Positions 29,961 through 40,700 of a stretch of 64,000 nucleotides of DNA are shown here, piece after piece (the first letter of the stretch is position 1; each line of letters opens with the position of its first letter). Position numbers and translations under genes: made by a program. Source of the stretch: Aquabacterium sp. GTDB taxonomy: Bacteria > Pseudomonadota > Gammaproteobacteria > Burkholderiales > Burkholderiaceae_C. Location of the stretch: contig NZ_JACPYU010000002.1 in the NCBI RefSeq assembly GCF_016195855.1, positions 62,001 through 126,000 of the forward strand. Reading direction: 5' to 3'. The notes under the pieces are model-generated. The model saw only the letters and a program-made list of their open reading frames with translations. It had not been told where the DNA came from and made no database searches.

Positions 29961-31307
29961 ATGACCCAGCCTCCCAACCAGCCCCCGATCGACCCCTTTG
30001 CCTCGATCGACACCGGGCGCACCTTCGTGATGCCCACGCCGGGCCAGCGGCCAGCCGGCGCGCCCGCGCCCTTTGACAACCTGGCACGCGGCGCCGATGT
30101 GGCCGCCGACCTGGCCGCACCCGACACCGGCCTGAACCCGCTGGTGGCCCTGGCCAACCCCCTGCTGGCCCTGGTGCCGCAGATCCGCTCGACCACGCAC
30201 CTGGCCGACCCGGCCGCGCTGAAGGAGTCCATGGCCGCCGGCCTGCGCGACTTCGAAGCCAAGGCCCGCGCCACCGGCATCGCCAGCGAACGCGTGCTGG
30301 CGGCCCGCTACATCCTGTGCACGCTGCTGGACGAGGCCGCAGCCTCCACCCCCTGGGGCGGCTCGGGCCAATGGGCGCGCCACAACCTGCTGGTCACCTT
30401 CCACAACGAGGCCTATGGCGGCGAGAAGGTCTTCCAGTTGATGGCCAAGCTGGCCGAAGACGTGCCCGCCAACCGTGACCTGCTCGAGCTCATCTACGCC
30501 GTGATCACGATGGGCTTTGAAGGCCGCTACCGTGTGATCGAAGGTGGCAAGACCCAGCTCGACACCGTGCGTGACCGCCTGGCCCAGTTGCTCAAACAGG
30601 CCCGTGGCGACTACGCCCAGCCGCTGGCGCAGAACTGGCAAGGCGCGCCCCAAGCGCGCCGCCTGATGCTGTCGTGGCTGCCCCTGTGGGTGACCGCGGC
30701 CGTGAGCGCCCTGCTCCTGCTGGCCTTGTACCTGGGCCTGAGCTTTGCACTCAGCGGCCACTCCGACCCGGTGTTCGGCGCCATCCAGAGCCTGCGCCTG
30801 GCCCCGCCCGTGCCGCCCACGCCCATCCCCGCTGCCAAGCCGCGTCTGGCGCAGTTCCTCCAGGCCGACATCCGCTCGGGCCTGGTGGCCGTGCGCGACG
30901 AGATCGACCGCAGCGTGGTGACCTTGCGTGGCGATGGCCTGTTTGACGCCGGCAGCGCCTCACTGGCCGAGAACCGCGAAGCCATCATGAAGCGCATCGC
31001 CCAGGCCCTGGTGCAGGTGCAAGGCAACATCCTGGTCACCGGCCACACGGACAACCAGCCCATCCGCTCGATGCGCTTCCCGTCCAACTGGCACCTGTCG
31101 CAAGAGCGCGCCGACACCGTGCGTGACCTGCTGCAGGCCAATGGCGTGGCCAAGGAGCGCATCCGCGCCGAAGGCCGTGCCGATGGCGAGCCGGTGGTGG
31201 ACAACACGACGGCATCGAACCGCGCCGTCAACCGCCGCGTTGAAGTGATCCTGTTTGTCGCCCGCGAGAACACCAACAACAACGCAGCCCAAGAGACACA
31301 ACCATGA
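29961..31307 (+). CDS. tssL: T6SS inner-membrane protein TssL with OmpA-like peptidoglycan-binding domain
   Basis: A 448-residue TssL (DotU/IcmH family). The cytosolic domain spans about 45-225 (NPLLALVPQIRS, AARYILCTLLDEAAASTPWGG, FQLMAKLAEDVPANRDLLEL, GFEGRYRVIEGG); a single membrane helix lies at about 237-262 (WVTAAVSALLLLALYLGLSF). A C-terminal OmpA domain (about 315-435) carries LVTGHTDNQPI, LSQERADTVRDLL and NRAVNRRVEVIL, so this is an evolved TssL that can bind peptidoglycan directly instead of through TagL. It overlaps tssM by four bases (ATGA). Together with TssJ and TssM it forms the membrane complex. Confidence 0.95.
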   Translation: MTQPPNQPPIDPFASIDTGRTFVMPTPGQRPAGAPAPFDNLARGADVAADLAAPDTGLNPLVALANPLLALVPQIRSTTHLADPAALKESMAAGLRDFEAKARATGIASERVLAARYILCTLLDEAAASTPWGGSGQWARHNLLVTFHNEAYGGEKVFQLMAKLAEDVPANRDLLELIYAVITMGFEGRYRVIEGGKTQLDTVRDRLAQLLKQARGDYAQPLAQNWQGAPQARRLMLSWLPLWVTAAVSALLLLALYLGLSFALSGHSDPVFGAIQSLRLAPPVPPTPIPAAKPRLAQFLQADIRSGLVAVRDEIDRSVVTLRGDGLFDAGSASLAENREAIMKRIAQALVQVQGNILVTGHTDNQPIRSMRFPSNWHLSQERADTVRDLLQANGVAKERIRAEGRADGEPVVDNTTASNRAVNRRVEVILFVARENTNNNAAQETQP

Positions 31308-34300
31308 AGAAGCTGCTGTCCTTCCTCTTTAGCGGCATGGTGCTGGCCATCATCGGCCTGCTGGCCCTGTCGCTGGTCATCTGGATCGTCGGCCCGCTGA
31401 TCGCCATTGGCACGCTGCGCCCACTCGAATCGGTCTGGTCCCGCCTGATCCTGATCGGCCTGATCGTGGGCATCTACGCGCTGGTCAAGGTCATCGGCGC
31501 CATCCGTGCCAAAAAAGCCAACCAGGCTGTCGTCAACCAGTTGCTGGCCCCGGCCCCCAAAGGCGCCGACGCTGCACCCGAAGCCCCTGAAGTCAAGCTG
31601 CTGCGCGAGCGCTTTGAAAAGGGCATGGAGACGCTCAAGAACGCCCGCTTCGAGGCGCACAAGGGCGTGTGGGCCGGCATGAAGGCCCGCGCCGGCAAGC
31701 GCTACCTGTACGAGCTGCCCTGGTACATCATCATCGGCGCACCGGGTTCGGGCAAGACCACGGCGCTGTTGAACTCGGGCCTGCGCTTCCCGCTGGCCGC
31801 CCCCGGCACGGGTGTGCAAGGCCTGCCCGGCGTGGCCGGCACGCGTAACTGCGACTGGTGGTTCACCGACCAGGCCGTGCTGCTGGACACCGCGGGCCGC
31901 TACACCACGCAAGACAGTGACCACCAGGCCGACCAGACCGCCTGGAACGGCTTCCTGGGCCTGCTCAAGCGGGCCCGCCCGCGCCAGCCCGTCAACGGCG
32001 TGCTGGTGACCGTGTCCGTGCCCGATCTGCTGACCAAGTCGGCCGCCGAGCGCCAGGCCCAGGCCGCTGCCGTCCGCACCCGCCTGCAGGAGCTGCACGA
32101 GCAGTTGGGCGTGCGCTTTCCCATCTACCTGATGGTGACCAAATGCGACCTGCTGTCCGGCTTCATGGACACCCTGGGCGAGCTGGACCGCGACAGCCGC
32201 GCCACGCCCTGGGGCTTCACCTTCAAGCTCGACGACAAGCAGCATTCCGACGCGTCTGGCTTCCTGCCTGAGTTCGATGCGCTGGAAAAGCGCCTCACCG
32301 ATGGCCTGATCGACCGACTGCAGCTGGAACACGACCCGGCCCGCCGCGCCCGCATCTACGCCTTCCCGCAGCAGTTCGGTGGCCTGCGCAATGTGCTCAA
32401 GTCCTTTGTGGACGATGTCTTCTCGCCTTCGCAGTTCGAAGCCAACCCGCTGATCCGCGGTGTGTACTTCATCAGTGGCACGCAAGAAGGCACCCCGCTG
32501 GACCGCATGCTGGGCAGCATCGCCCGCAGCTACCGGCTCGAGCGCACCGTGCTGCCGCCCAACAAGGCCAGCGGCAAGGCCTTCTTCCTGGAGCGCCTGC
32601 TCAACGAGGTGGTGTTCGCCGAAAGCGAGCTGGGCGGCACCGACCTGAAATGGGAGCGCCGCCGCGGCCTGATGGCCTTGGCCGGTTACGCCACCATCGG
32701 TGTGCTGGCCACCGCCTTGCTGGTGGCCTGGGGCGTGAGCTTCTTCAACAACCGCGCTTATGTGAACGCGGTGAGCCAGCGTGAACAGGCCGTGCGCGCC
32801 TTGCTGCAGACCACGCCCAACCGCGCTTCGTCCGACATCCTGGTGCTGATGCCCGCGCTCAAGGCCACACGCGATCTGGCCGTGGGTGACAGCGAACGGG
32901 CCGTGCCCTGGTCCCTGGGCTTTGGCTTGTACCAGGGCCGCAAGCTGGACTCGGCCTCGCGCCAGGCCTACGAGCGCATGCTGGTGGACGCCCTGCTGCC
33001 ACGCATCGCCCTGCGTGTGGAAGACCAGGTCAAGACCAGCATCGACAACCCCGAGTTGCAATACGAAGCCCTCAAGGCCTATGTGATGCTGCATGACCCG
33101 CAGCACTTCGACCCCAAGGCGCTGAAGTCTTACTTCATGGCCGACTGGGATCAGAACCTGCCCCGCAGCGTCACCACCGAGCAGCGCGCCGAGCTCAACG
33201 GCTACCTGGACGACCTGCTCGCGCAAGGCCCGGCCGTCTCCCCCCTGCCTGAAGACCGCAAGCTGGTGGACAGCACCCGCGCCCGCCTGGTGGCCATCCC
33301 CCTGGCGCAGCGCGTGTACTACCGCCTCAAGCAACAAGGCGTGGGTGAAGACATCCCCGAGTTCACCGTGGCCAAGGCAGCGGGCAACAGCGCCGCGCTG
33401 GTCTTCATGCGCGCCAGCGGTGCGCCGCTGACCAAGGGCGTGCCCGGCCTCTTCACGTTTGATGGTTACCACAAGGGCTTCCAACCCCAGGTGGACCAGG
33501 CCACCAAGCAGTTGAGCGAAGAAGAGACCTGGGTGCTGGGTGTGCAGGACAGCGCCCGATCGCAGTCCCTGCGTGACCCGACCGCGCTGCGCCGCCTGAC
33601 CGACGACGTGCGCCAGATCTACCTCACCGAGTACGCCACGATCTGGGAAGGCTTCATCGCCGACATCCGCATGCTGCCATCTGACAGCCTGCCCAAGGCC
33701 GTGCAGATGGCGCGTGTGCTGTCCAGCCCTGAATCGCCCCTGAAGCCTTTGCTGACGGCGCTGTCGCATGAGACCACGCTGAGCCTGTCGGAGAGCAAGT
33801 CCCTCATCGACAAGGCGCAGGACAAGGCCGAGAGCACGCTGGACAAGTCCCGCGCCGAGATCGCCAAGCTGTTTGGTGACAAGCCCGCACCCACCGCCGT
33901 GGCCGATGGCCGGCGCATCGAGTCCATCGTGGACGACCGCTTCCTGGCCCTGCGCCAGATGGTCACCAGCCCCGATGGCAAGAGCCCCGCGCCCATCGAC
34001 GGCACACTCGGCCTGATCAACGAGGTCTACACCTTGCTGACCGCCACCGAGACCGCCGTGCAAGGCGGCAATGTGCCGCCCCCCAGCGACGTGCCCAACA
34101 AGATCAAGGCCGAAGCCGCTCGCCTGCCCGAGCCCATCCGCTCGCTGCTCAACACCTTGTCGGTCAGCGGCACGACGGCCGCGCTGGACGCCACGCGTGC
34201 CAACCTGGGCCAGGCCATCAAGTCGCAGATCGGCGAGTTCTGCCAGCAGGCCATCGCGGGCCGTTACCCCTTCGTGCGGAGCAGCAGCCGCGATGTCACG

Positions 34301-34900
34301 CAGGATGACTTCGCGCGCATGTTCGCGCCCGGTGGCCTGATGGACAGCTTCTTCCAGCAGCAACTGGCGCGCTTCGTGGACACGTCCACGCGGCCCTGGT
34401 CTTTCCGCAAGCTGGAAGGCGCGACCATGGGCACGGACAGCGGCACGCTGGCGCAGTTCCAGCGCGCCGCGGCCATCCGCGACACCTTCTTCCGCGCCGG
34501 TGGCAACCAGCCCGGCCTGCGCCTGGACTTCAGGCCCTTCGAGATGGACGCCACCATCACCCAGTTCACGCTGGATGTGGACGGCCAGCTGGTGAAGTAC
34601 GCCCACGGCCCGCAGATCCCCGCCAGCGTGCAATGGCCCGGCCCGCGCGGCAGCTCGCTGGTGCGCGTCTCGCTGGCGCCGCCCGGTGCGGGTGACAACG
34701 CCATCGTGACCGAAGGCCCCTGGGCCCTGTTCCGCCTGTTTGACCGCATGGCCCTGAGCCCGGCGGGCGCCCCCGAGCGTTTCAACGTCGCGTTCAACGT
34801 GGGCGGCCGCAAGGCCACCTTCACGGTCACCTCCAGCAGCGTGCAGAACCCCTTCCGCCTGCCTGAGCTGAGCAGCTTCTCCTGCCCGGGAGGCCTGTGA
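31304..34900 (+). CDS. tssM: T6SS membrane protein TssM (IcmF family)
   Basis: A 1198-residue inner-membrane component. Two N-terminal helices (about 8-30 and 46-66) precede a cytosolic NTPase-like domain with Walker A GAPGSGKT at 145-152, LLDTAGRY as the Walker B/switch region and VTKCDLL for guanine-type specificity. A third helix lies at about 450-475 (GLMALAGYATIGVLATALLV), and the long periplasmic part reaches a C-terminal beta domain that binds TssJ. All ATP-binding residues are present, so energised assembly is plausible. It overlaps tssL by four bases and tagF by one base at TGATG, so stoichiometry is probably set by translational coupling. Confidence 0.96.
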   Translation: MKKLLSFLFSGMVLAIIGLLALSLVIWIVGPLIAIGTLRPLESVWSRLILIGLIVGIYALVKVIGAIRAKKANQAVVNQLLAPAPKGADAAPEAPEVKLLRERFEKGMETLKNARFEAHKGVWAGMKARAGKRYLYELPWYIIIGAPGSGKTTALLNSGLRFPLAAPGTGVQGLPGVAGTRNCDWWFTDQAVLLDTAGRYTTQDSDHQADQTAWNGFLGLLKRARPRQPVNGVLVTVSVPDLLTKSAAERQAQAAAVRTRLQELHEQLGVRFPIYLMVTKCDLLSGFMDTLGELDRDSRATPWGFTFKLDDKQHSDASGFLPEFDALEKRLTDGLIDRLQLEHDPARRARIYAFPQQFGGLRNVLKSFVDDVFSPSQFEANPLIRGVYFISGTQEGTPLDRMLGSIARSYRLERTVLPPNKASGKAFFLERLLNEVVFAESELGGTDLKWERRRGLMALAGYATIGVLATALLVAWGVSFFNNRAYVNAVSQREQAVRALLQTTPNRASSDILVLMPALKATRDLAVGDSERAVPWSLGFGLYQGRKLDSASRQAYERMLVDALLPRIALRVEDQVKTSIDNPELQYEALKAYVMLHDPQHFDPKALKSYFMADWDQNLPRSVTTEQRAELNGYLDDLLAQGPAVSPLPEDRKLVDSTRARLVAIPLAQRVYYRLKQQGVGEDIPEFTVAKAAGNSAALVFMRASGAPLTKGVPGLFTFDGYHKGFQPQVDQATKQLSEEETWVLGVQDSARSQSLRDPTALRRLTDDVRQIYLTEYATIWEGFIADIRMLPSDSLPKAVQMARVLSSPESPLKPLLTALSHETTLSLSESKSLIDKAQDKAESTLDKSRAEIAKLFGDKPAPTAVADGRRIESIVDDRFLALRQMVTSPDGKSPAPIDGTLGLINEVYTLLTATETAVQGGNVPPPSDVPNKIKAEAARLPEPIRSLLNTLSVSGTTAALDATRANLGQAIKSQIGEFCQQAIAGRYPFVRSSSRDVTQDDFARMFAPGGLMDSFFQQQLARFVDTSTRPWSFRKLEGATMGTDSGTLAQFQRAAAIRDTFFRAGGNQPGLRLDFRPFEMDATITQFTLDVDGQLVKYAHGPQIPASVQWPGPRGSSLVRVSLAPPGAGDNAIVTEGPWALFRLFDRMALSPAGAPERFNVAFNVGGRKATFTVTSSSVQNPFRLPELSSFSCPGGL

Positions 34901-35577
34901 TGACATCGGCTTGCGGCTGGTTCGGCAAGATCGCCTCGCTGGGCGACTTCAGCGCCCGGCGCCTGCCGCCCGAGTTCGTGCAGCGCTGCGACGACTGGTT
35001 GTCGCGCGGCGTGCAGACCAGCCGCGCGCAACTGGGTGAGCACTGGCTCAACACCTACCTGACCGCGCCCATCTGGCGCTTCGCCTGGAGCCCCGGCATC
35101 GCCGGCCCGCACTGGTGGATGGGCGTGATGATGCCCAGCGTGGACAGCGTGGGGCGCTACTTCCCCTTGATCGTGGCCCAGGCCAGCATGCATGCCCCTG
35201 ACTCCGGCCAGGACCAGACCGCCTTGCAGCGCTGGATGGACCATGTGGCCCACGCCGCCATGAGCACCCTGCACGCGGGCGCCCAGGTGGACAGCTTCGA
35301 AGCCCAGCTGATGGCCGCCCCCACCTGGCAGGCCGCCCCGCCTGTGGGTGCCCCCAACCTGCAGCGCCTGGTCGGGCGCGACCGCTACCAGGGCCCCCCG
35401 CACCCCTCGCTGAGCCAATGGCTGGAAGGGGTGGCCGGCATGAGCCTGCATCAACAGGCCCAGGGCCAAAGCCTGTGGTGGCTACCCGATTCGGGCCATG
35501 GCGGTGGTAGCCTGAGCATGGGCCCCGGCCTGCCCGGCCCGGATCATTTCGTCGAACTGCTGCAAGGCAGCTGGTAA
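34900..35577 (+). CDS. tagF: T6SS-associated protein TagF
   Basis: A 225-residue cytosolic protein with the TagF N-terminus CGWFGKIASLGDFSARRLP, then FVQRCDDWLSRGVQ, IWRFAWSPGIAG, WMGVMMPSVDSVGRYFPL. In P. aeruginosa and Agrobacterium TagF represses T6SS assembly after translation, probably by sequestering Fha, and is relieved by the PpkA pathway. GGGAGG at 34888-34893 places the ATG at 34900 at the best distance, with the tssM stop overlapping by one base; a GTG at 34897 is an alternative. ppkA follows 36 bases later, and pppA and tagH lie further right, so the regulatory module is complete. Confidence 0.93.
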   Translation: MTSACGWFGKIASLGDFSARRLPPEFVQRCDDWLSRGVQTSRAQLGEHWLNTYLTAPIWRFAWSPGIAGPHWWMGVMMPSVDSVGRYFPLIVAQASMHAPDSGQDQTALQRWMDHVAHAAMSTLHAGAQVDSFEAQLMAAPTWQAAPPVGAPNLQRLVGRDRYQGPPHPSLSQWLEGVAGMSLHQQAQGQSLWWLPDSGHGGGSLSMGPGLPGPDHFVELLQGSW

Positions 35578-35613
35578 CCCCAACTCAGCGCTGCCTGCGT
35601 TGTCATCGCCCTC

Positions 35614-37557
35614 ATGAGTCAAGCCGAATCCGCGCAACCTGCGCCCCCAACGCCCTCCGCGCCCGCCTCCGGCAGCCCCAGCCCCTCAGCAGGGGGCCAC
35701 AGCGGCAATGCCCTGCCCATCGGCCATCGCCTGCACGAGTTCGAGATCACCGGGCTGGTGGGTGAAGGCGGCTTCGGCATCGTCTACCTCGCACACGACA
35801 CGCAGCTCGAGCGCGTGGTGGCCATCAAGGAATACATGCCCGGCTCGCTGGCCACGCGCGCGAGCGACCTTTCCGTCACCGTCAAATCCGAGCGCCAGCG
35901 CGAGACCTTCACGCTGGGCATGCGCAGCTTCGTCAATGAAGCCAAGCTGCTGGCCTCGTTCGACCACCCCGCGCTGATCAAGGTCTACCGCTTCTGGGAA
36001 GAAAACGGCACCGCTTACATGGTGATGCCCTACTACCAGGGTCCCACGTTCAAGACCTGGTTGCGCGAGCAGAAGCAGCCGCCCGACGAGGCCTGGCTCA
36101 AAGGCATGCTGGGCCCCCTGATCGACGCACTGGACGTCATCCACGCCGACCACTGCTACCACCGCGACATCGCGCCCGACAACATCCTGCTGCTGGGCCC
36201 CAACAAGCCCTTGTTGCTGGACTTTGGCGCCGCACGCCGCGTGATCGGCGACGCCACCCAGGCCCTGACCGTCATCCTCAAGCCGGGCTACGCGCCCATC
36301 GAGCAGTACGCCGAAGTGCCCTCGATGAAACAGGGCCCGTGGACCGACGTCTATGCCTTGTGCGCCGTGCTGTATGCCGCCATCCTGGGCAAGGCACCGC
36401 CCCCCTCGGTCGGTCGCATGATGAAGGACGACATGACGCCGATCTCGCAAGCGGCCATGGGTCGTTATTCGGCGCCCTTCCTGGCGGCAATCGATGCAGG
36501 CCTGACCGTGCACCCCGAGCAGCGCCTGCAGAACATGGCCGCCTTGCGCGAGCGCCTGTTTGCCACCGACCTGCCGCCCGGCATGACCCCACCTGCGCCC
36601 GCCCAGGAAGACGACGAGCGCACGGTCATGATCCCGGCCGGCATGGATGCGGCCACCCTGGTGACGCAGGCCAAGCAGCACACGCAGATGACGGCCATGG
36701 CCGCCACGGCGACCGGCTTCCCGGCCACGCAGGTGGCACCGCCTCCCTCGGCCGCCACACCGGTCCCGCCCTCAGCCATCGCCGCTGCGTCCTCGTCGGC
36801 GGCACCGGCCTCCAACGGCGGCCTCAACAAGCTGTGGATCGCCCTGGCCGCGCTCGGCCTGGCCGGTGGCGGTGGGGCCTGGTTCATGACCCGCTCGCAC
36901 CAGGCCGGCCCGGCCACCACGGGTGAGGTCGCTTCGCAAGTGGCACAGGCCGCCAGCAGCAACGCCACGGCCAGCGCACCGGCCACCGCCGCTTCCGCCG
37001 CGCCCCCCACCATGCCCGCGCAACGCGACCCATTCACCATCGTGGCCGCTCTGGAAGACATCGTGCGCAACGCCGACCCGCTGATGGCCATCAACACGCT
37101 CACCGACAAATCGCAGCTGCTCATCGGCAAGGACAAGCTGCTGTTCCAGGTCAAGTCCAGCGTGCCCGGCTACCTCTACGTCTACCTGGCCGGCACAGAC
37201 CAGAACCACTTCTACCTGCTCTTTCCCAATGCGCTGGACAAAAACAACCGCATCGAGGCCGACAAGCTGGTGGAGCTGCCCCGCAAGGGCTGGCACATCA
37301 CCGCCGGTGGCCCGGCCGGTGTAGACCACATCGTGACCATGGTCTCGCCCTTCCCGCGCGACCTGGGCCAGTTGCCCCTCAATACCAGCGACACCATCCC
37401 CGAGTTCGACATGGCCCAGGCAGTCCGCCTGTGGGCCGAGCACAAGGGCCCCGGCAGCCCCTTCGTGCCACCGGCCTTGTGCGAAGGAGCCACTACGCCT
37501 TGCGATCAACGTTATGGCGCCACGCTGGTCCACATCGAAGAAGTGGCCACACGCTGA
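35614..37557 (+). CDS. ppkA: T6SS serine/threonine kinase PpkA-like with C-terminal DUF4384 domain
   Basis: A 647-residue Hanks-type kinase. The kinase domain (about 35-300) has the P-loop GEGGFGIVYLAHD, catalytic Lys in VVAIKEYMPG, HRDIAPDNILLL and DFGAAR; all catalytic residues are present. A Pro/Ala-rich linker leads to one membrane helix (about 408-426, LWIALAALGLAGGGGAW), and the periplasmic part ends in a DUF4384 domain (about 475-600: KDKLLFQVKSSVPGYLYVYLAG). P. aeruginosa PpkA instead ends in a von Willebrand-type domain, so the periplasmic sensor differs. PpkA autophosphorylates and phosphorylates Fha to license T6SS firing; PppA reverses this. It is the last gene of the plus-strand T6SS operon. 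Confidence 0.92.
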   Translation: MSQAESAQPAPPTPSAPASGSPSPSAGGHSGNALPIGHRLHEFEITGLVGEGGFGIVYLAHDTQLERVVAIKEYMPGSLATRASDLSVTVKSERQRETFTLGMRSFVNEAKLLASFDHPALIKVYRFWEENGTAYMVMPYYQGPTFKTWLREQKQPPDEAWLKGMLGPLIDALDVIHADHCYHRDIAPDNILLLGPNKPLLLDFGAARRVIGDATQALTVILKPGYAPIEQYAEVPSMKQGPWTDVYALCAVLYAAILGKAPPPSVGRMMKDDMTPISQAAMGRYSAPFLAAIDAGLTVHPEQRLQNMAALRERLFATDLPPGMTPPAPAQEDDERTVMIPAGMDAATLVTQAKQHTQMTAMAATATGFPATQVAPPPSAATPVPPSAIAAASSSAAPASNGGLNKLWIALAALGLAGGGGAWFMTRSHQAGPATTGEVASQVAQAASSNATASAPATAASAAPPTMPAQRDPFTIVAALEDIVRNADPLMAINTLTDKSQLLIGKDKLLFQVKSSVPGYLYVYLAGTDQNHFYLLFPNALDKNNRIEADKLVELPRKGWHITAGGPAGVDHIVTMVSPFPRDLGQLPLNTSDTIPEFDMAQAVRLWAEHKGPGSPFVPPALCEGATTPCDQRYGATLVHIEEVATR

Positions 37558-37724
37558 CACCGGCCATCACGAACTTGCTGACACGGCGCCCGGAGAGGCG
37601 GACAATCGGTCAATTACCGGTGACAAGACGGCTGACTCCCCAGATACCGGGGCGGTCCGCAAGGAGACAATCCCAACGGGCAGGCCCATCCCGCCCGGCC
37701 CCGCTTCTTGAGCCTGACCGCTCC

Positions 37725-37751
37725 GTTTGCACTGTTTGCACCGTTTGATGA
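37725..37751 (+). repeat. Three 9-base tandem repeats spanning a start codon
   Basis: GTTTGCACT, GTTTGCACC and GTTTGATGA lie end to end, the third containing the ATG of the following GGDEF/EAL gene. No clear ribosome site is seen elsewhere. The remainder of the 37558-37747 gap holds only small hairpins such as CGGTcaattACCG (37606-37618 region) and no gene. Confidence 0.5.
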
Positions 37752-40700
37752 CACAACCAGCGCCACTGCCTGCCAACGAAGTACAGCGCCTGTCACGGCT
37801 GCGCGAGCTGGCCGTCCTGGACAGCGGGCCCGAACCCTTGTTTGACACGCTGACCCAGCTGGCCGCCAGCACCTGCGGTGTGCCCATTGCACTGGTCAGC
37901 CTCATTGATGTCGATCGGCAATGGTTCAAGTCCCGCGTGGGCCTGCCCACCGTCACCGAGACCCCTCGCGACATCTCCTTTTGCGCACACGCCATCCTCG
38001 AAGAAGACGTGATGGAAGTGGCCGATGCCACGCGTGATCCCCGTTTCGTCAACAACCCCCTGGTCACCGGCGAACCCGGGATCCGCTTCTACGCCGGCGC
38101 CCCCATCACGCTGCCCGATGGCACACGCATCGGCACGCTGTGCGTGATCGACCGGCAACCGCGCATCCTGTCGAGCAAACAGCGCCAGGCCTTGCAGCAC
38201 CTGGCCCAGGCCGTTTCCGAAGCCCTGCTCATGCGCGAGCGCACCATGCGCCGGGCCATGGAGGCCAGCCAGGGTTACGCCGCCGAGATCGCCAACAACG
38301 AAGCCTTGTACCGCGCCATTGTCGAAGACCAGACCGAGCTGATCTCGCTGGCCGACACGCAAGGGCGGCTCACCTTCGTGAACGCGGCCTACAGCCGCCA
38401 GTACGGCAAGGCCACACACGAGCTCATCGGCACCAGCTTCTACGACTACGTCCCCGAAGACGAACGCGAGGCAGTGCGGGCCCACATCGCCCGCCTGCTG
38501 GCCACCCGCGAGCCCTTGCAGGACGAGAACCGCACCGTTGCCGCCAATGGCGAGCTGCGCTGGATGGCCTGGACCAACCGCGTGATCTGCGATGAGCGCG
38601 ACCGCGTCACCGGCATCCACTCGGTGGGGCGCGACATCACCGAGCGCAAGCTGGCCGAACACTCGCTGCAGGAAAGCAAGGCCCGCCTGCGCTCGCTGTA
38701 CGAGTCCACGCCGGCCATGCTGCACTCCATCGACAGCCACGGCATCTTGCTCACGGTGAGCGACACCTGGCTGGCCAAGATGGGCTACACGCGCGAAGAG
38801 GTCATCGGCCGCTCGTCGGCAGACTTCCTCGCCCCCTCGTCCTACGAGTACGCCCGCAACGTGGTGCTGCCGCGCTACCTGCTCACGGGCCGCTGCGACA
38901 ACGTCGAGTACCAGATGGTGCGCAAGGACGGCAACCTGATCGACGTGCGCCTGTCGGCCATCATGGAGCGCGAGGCCGATGGCCAGCCTGGCCGCTCATT
39001 GGCCATCCTGGAAGACGTCACCGAGAAGCACGCCGTGGAGGCCGCGCTGCACGCCAACCAGGAGCGCCTGACCCTGGCCACACAGGCCAATGAAATCGGC
39101 ATCTGGGAGCTGACCCTGCCCGATGGCAGGCTCACCTGGAGCGACATGATGTTCACCATCTTCGGCCTGCCCCGTGAGCATTTCACCGGCCGCATCAAAG
39201 ACTGGGCACAGTGCATCCACCCCGATGACCTCGAATACACCAGCCGCGAATTGAGCGCTGCCATCAAGGGCCACAAAGCGCTGGATTTCGACTTCCGCGT
39301 GCGGCATCCCAATGGCAATGTGCGTTATGTGTACGGCCGCGCCACGGTGTTCCGCGACGGCAAGGGCCGTGCCACCCGCGTGCTGGGCACCAACTACGAC
39401 GTCACCGAGCGCAAGCGCATGGAGCGCGAGCTCGCTGAAAAGCACGAGCTGCTGCGCGTGACCCTGCACTCCATCGGCGACGCCGTCATCACCACCGATG
39501 CGCATGGCCGCGTGCAATGGCTCAACCCCGTGGCCGAGCGCATGACCGGCTGGCCCAATGAAGCCGCACGTGACCAGCCCCTGGGCCAGGTCTTTCACAT
39601 CGTCAACGAACTCACGCGTGAGCCCGAGGTCAACCCCTTCGAGCGCTGCCTGGCCGAAGACGTGCATGTGGGCCAGCTGGACCAGACCCTGCTCATCTCG
39701 CGCCATGGCGTCGAATACGGCATCGAGGATTCGGCCGCACCCATTCGCGATGAAGACGGCGCCATGCTGGGCGTGGTCCTGGTCTTCCACGACGTGACCG
39801 AGCAGCGCCGCATGGGCCACGAGATGAACTTCCGCGCCACGCACGATGAGCTGACCGGCCTGGTCAACCGCGCCGAGTTCGACAAGCGCCTCACCCGTGT
39901 GCTGAGCGAAGCGCACGAGCACGACAGCAGCCACGCGCTGATGTACATCGACCTGGACCAGTTCAAGCTCGTCAACGATGCCTGCGGCCACAGCGTGGGC
40001 GACCAGCTGCTGTGCCAGGTGACCAATCTGCTGCAAGGCTGCGTGCGTGCGCGTGACACGCTGGCGCGCCTGGGTGGCGACGAGTTCGGCGTGATCCTGG
40101 AGCACTGCAATGTGGACCAGGCCCACCGCGTCGCGCAGGACATCTGCGACCAGATGAGCGAGTTCCGCTTCATCCACGATGGCCGGCGTTTTCGCATCGG
40201 CACCAGCATCGGCCTGGTGCCGCTGGACAAGCGCTGGGCCACCACCGCCTCCGTGCTGCAAGCGGCCGACACCTCCTGTTATGCCGCCAAGGAAGCCGGC
40301 CGCAACCGTGTGCATGCCTGGTACGACACCGACCAGGCCATGCGAGCCCGCAAGGGCGAGATGCAATGGGCCAGCCGGCTGGAGCAGGCGCTCGACGAGA
40401 ACCGCTTCATCCTCTATGGCCAGCGCATCGCCGCCATCCACCAGGACACCCAAGGCCTGCACTGCGAGGTGCTGTTGCGCCTGAAGGACACCGATGGCAG
40501 CGTCATCCCGCCGGGCGCCTTCCTGCCCGCGGCCGAGCGCTTTCACATGGCCTCGCGCATCGACCGCTGGGTGGTGCGCCATGTGTTCGAGTGGCTGGCC
40601 AGCCAAGGCGAGGCGCTCGATCAGATCGACACCATCGCCGTCAACTTGTCCGGTCAGTCCATCAGCGATTCGACCTTCCACCAGTTCATGCAGGAGCTGA

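Noticed and set aside
30611-34906. Very long open frame (about 1430 codons) on the minus strand opposite tssL and tssM
   Set aside because: It is rich in Gly, Ala, His, Gln and Val with no domain, and lies opposite two unmistakable T6SS genes. High GC third positions create such antisense frames.
37558-37747. A c-di-GMP or other riboswitch ahead of the GGDEF/EAL gene
   Set aside because: Only small unrelated hairpins were seen; no conserved aptamer core could be recognised.
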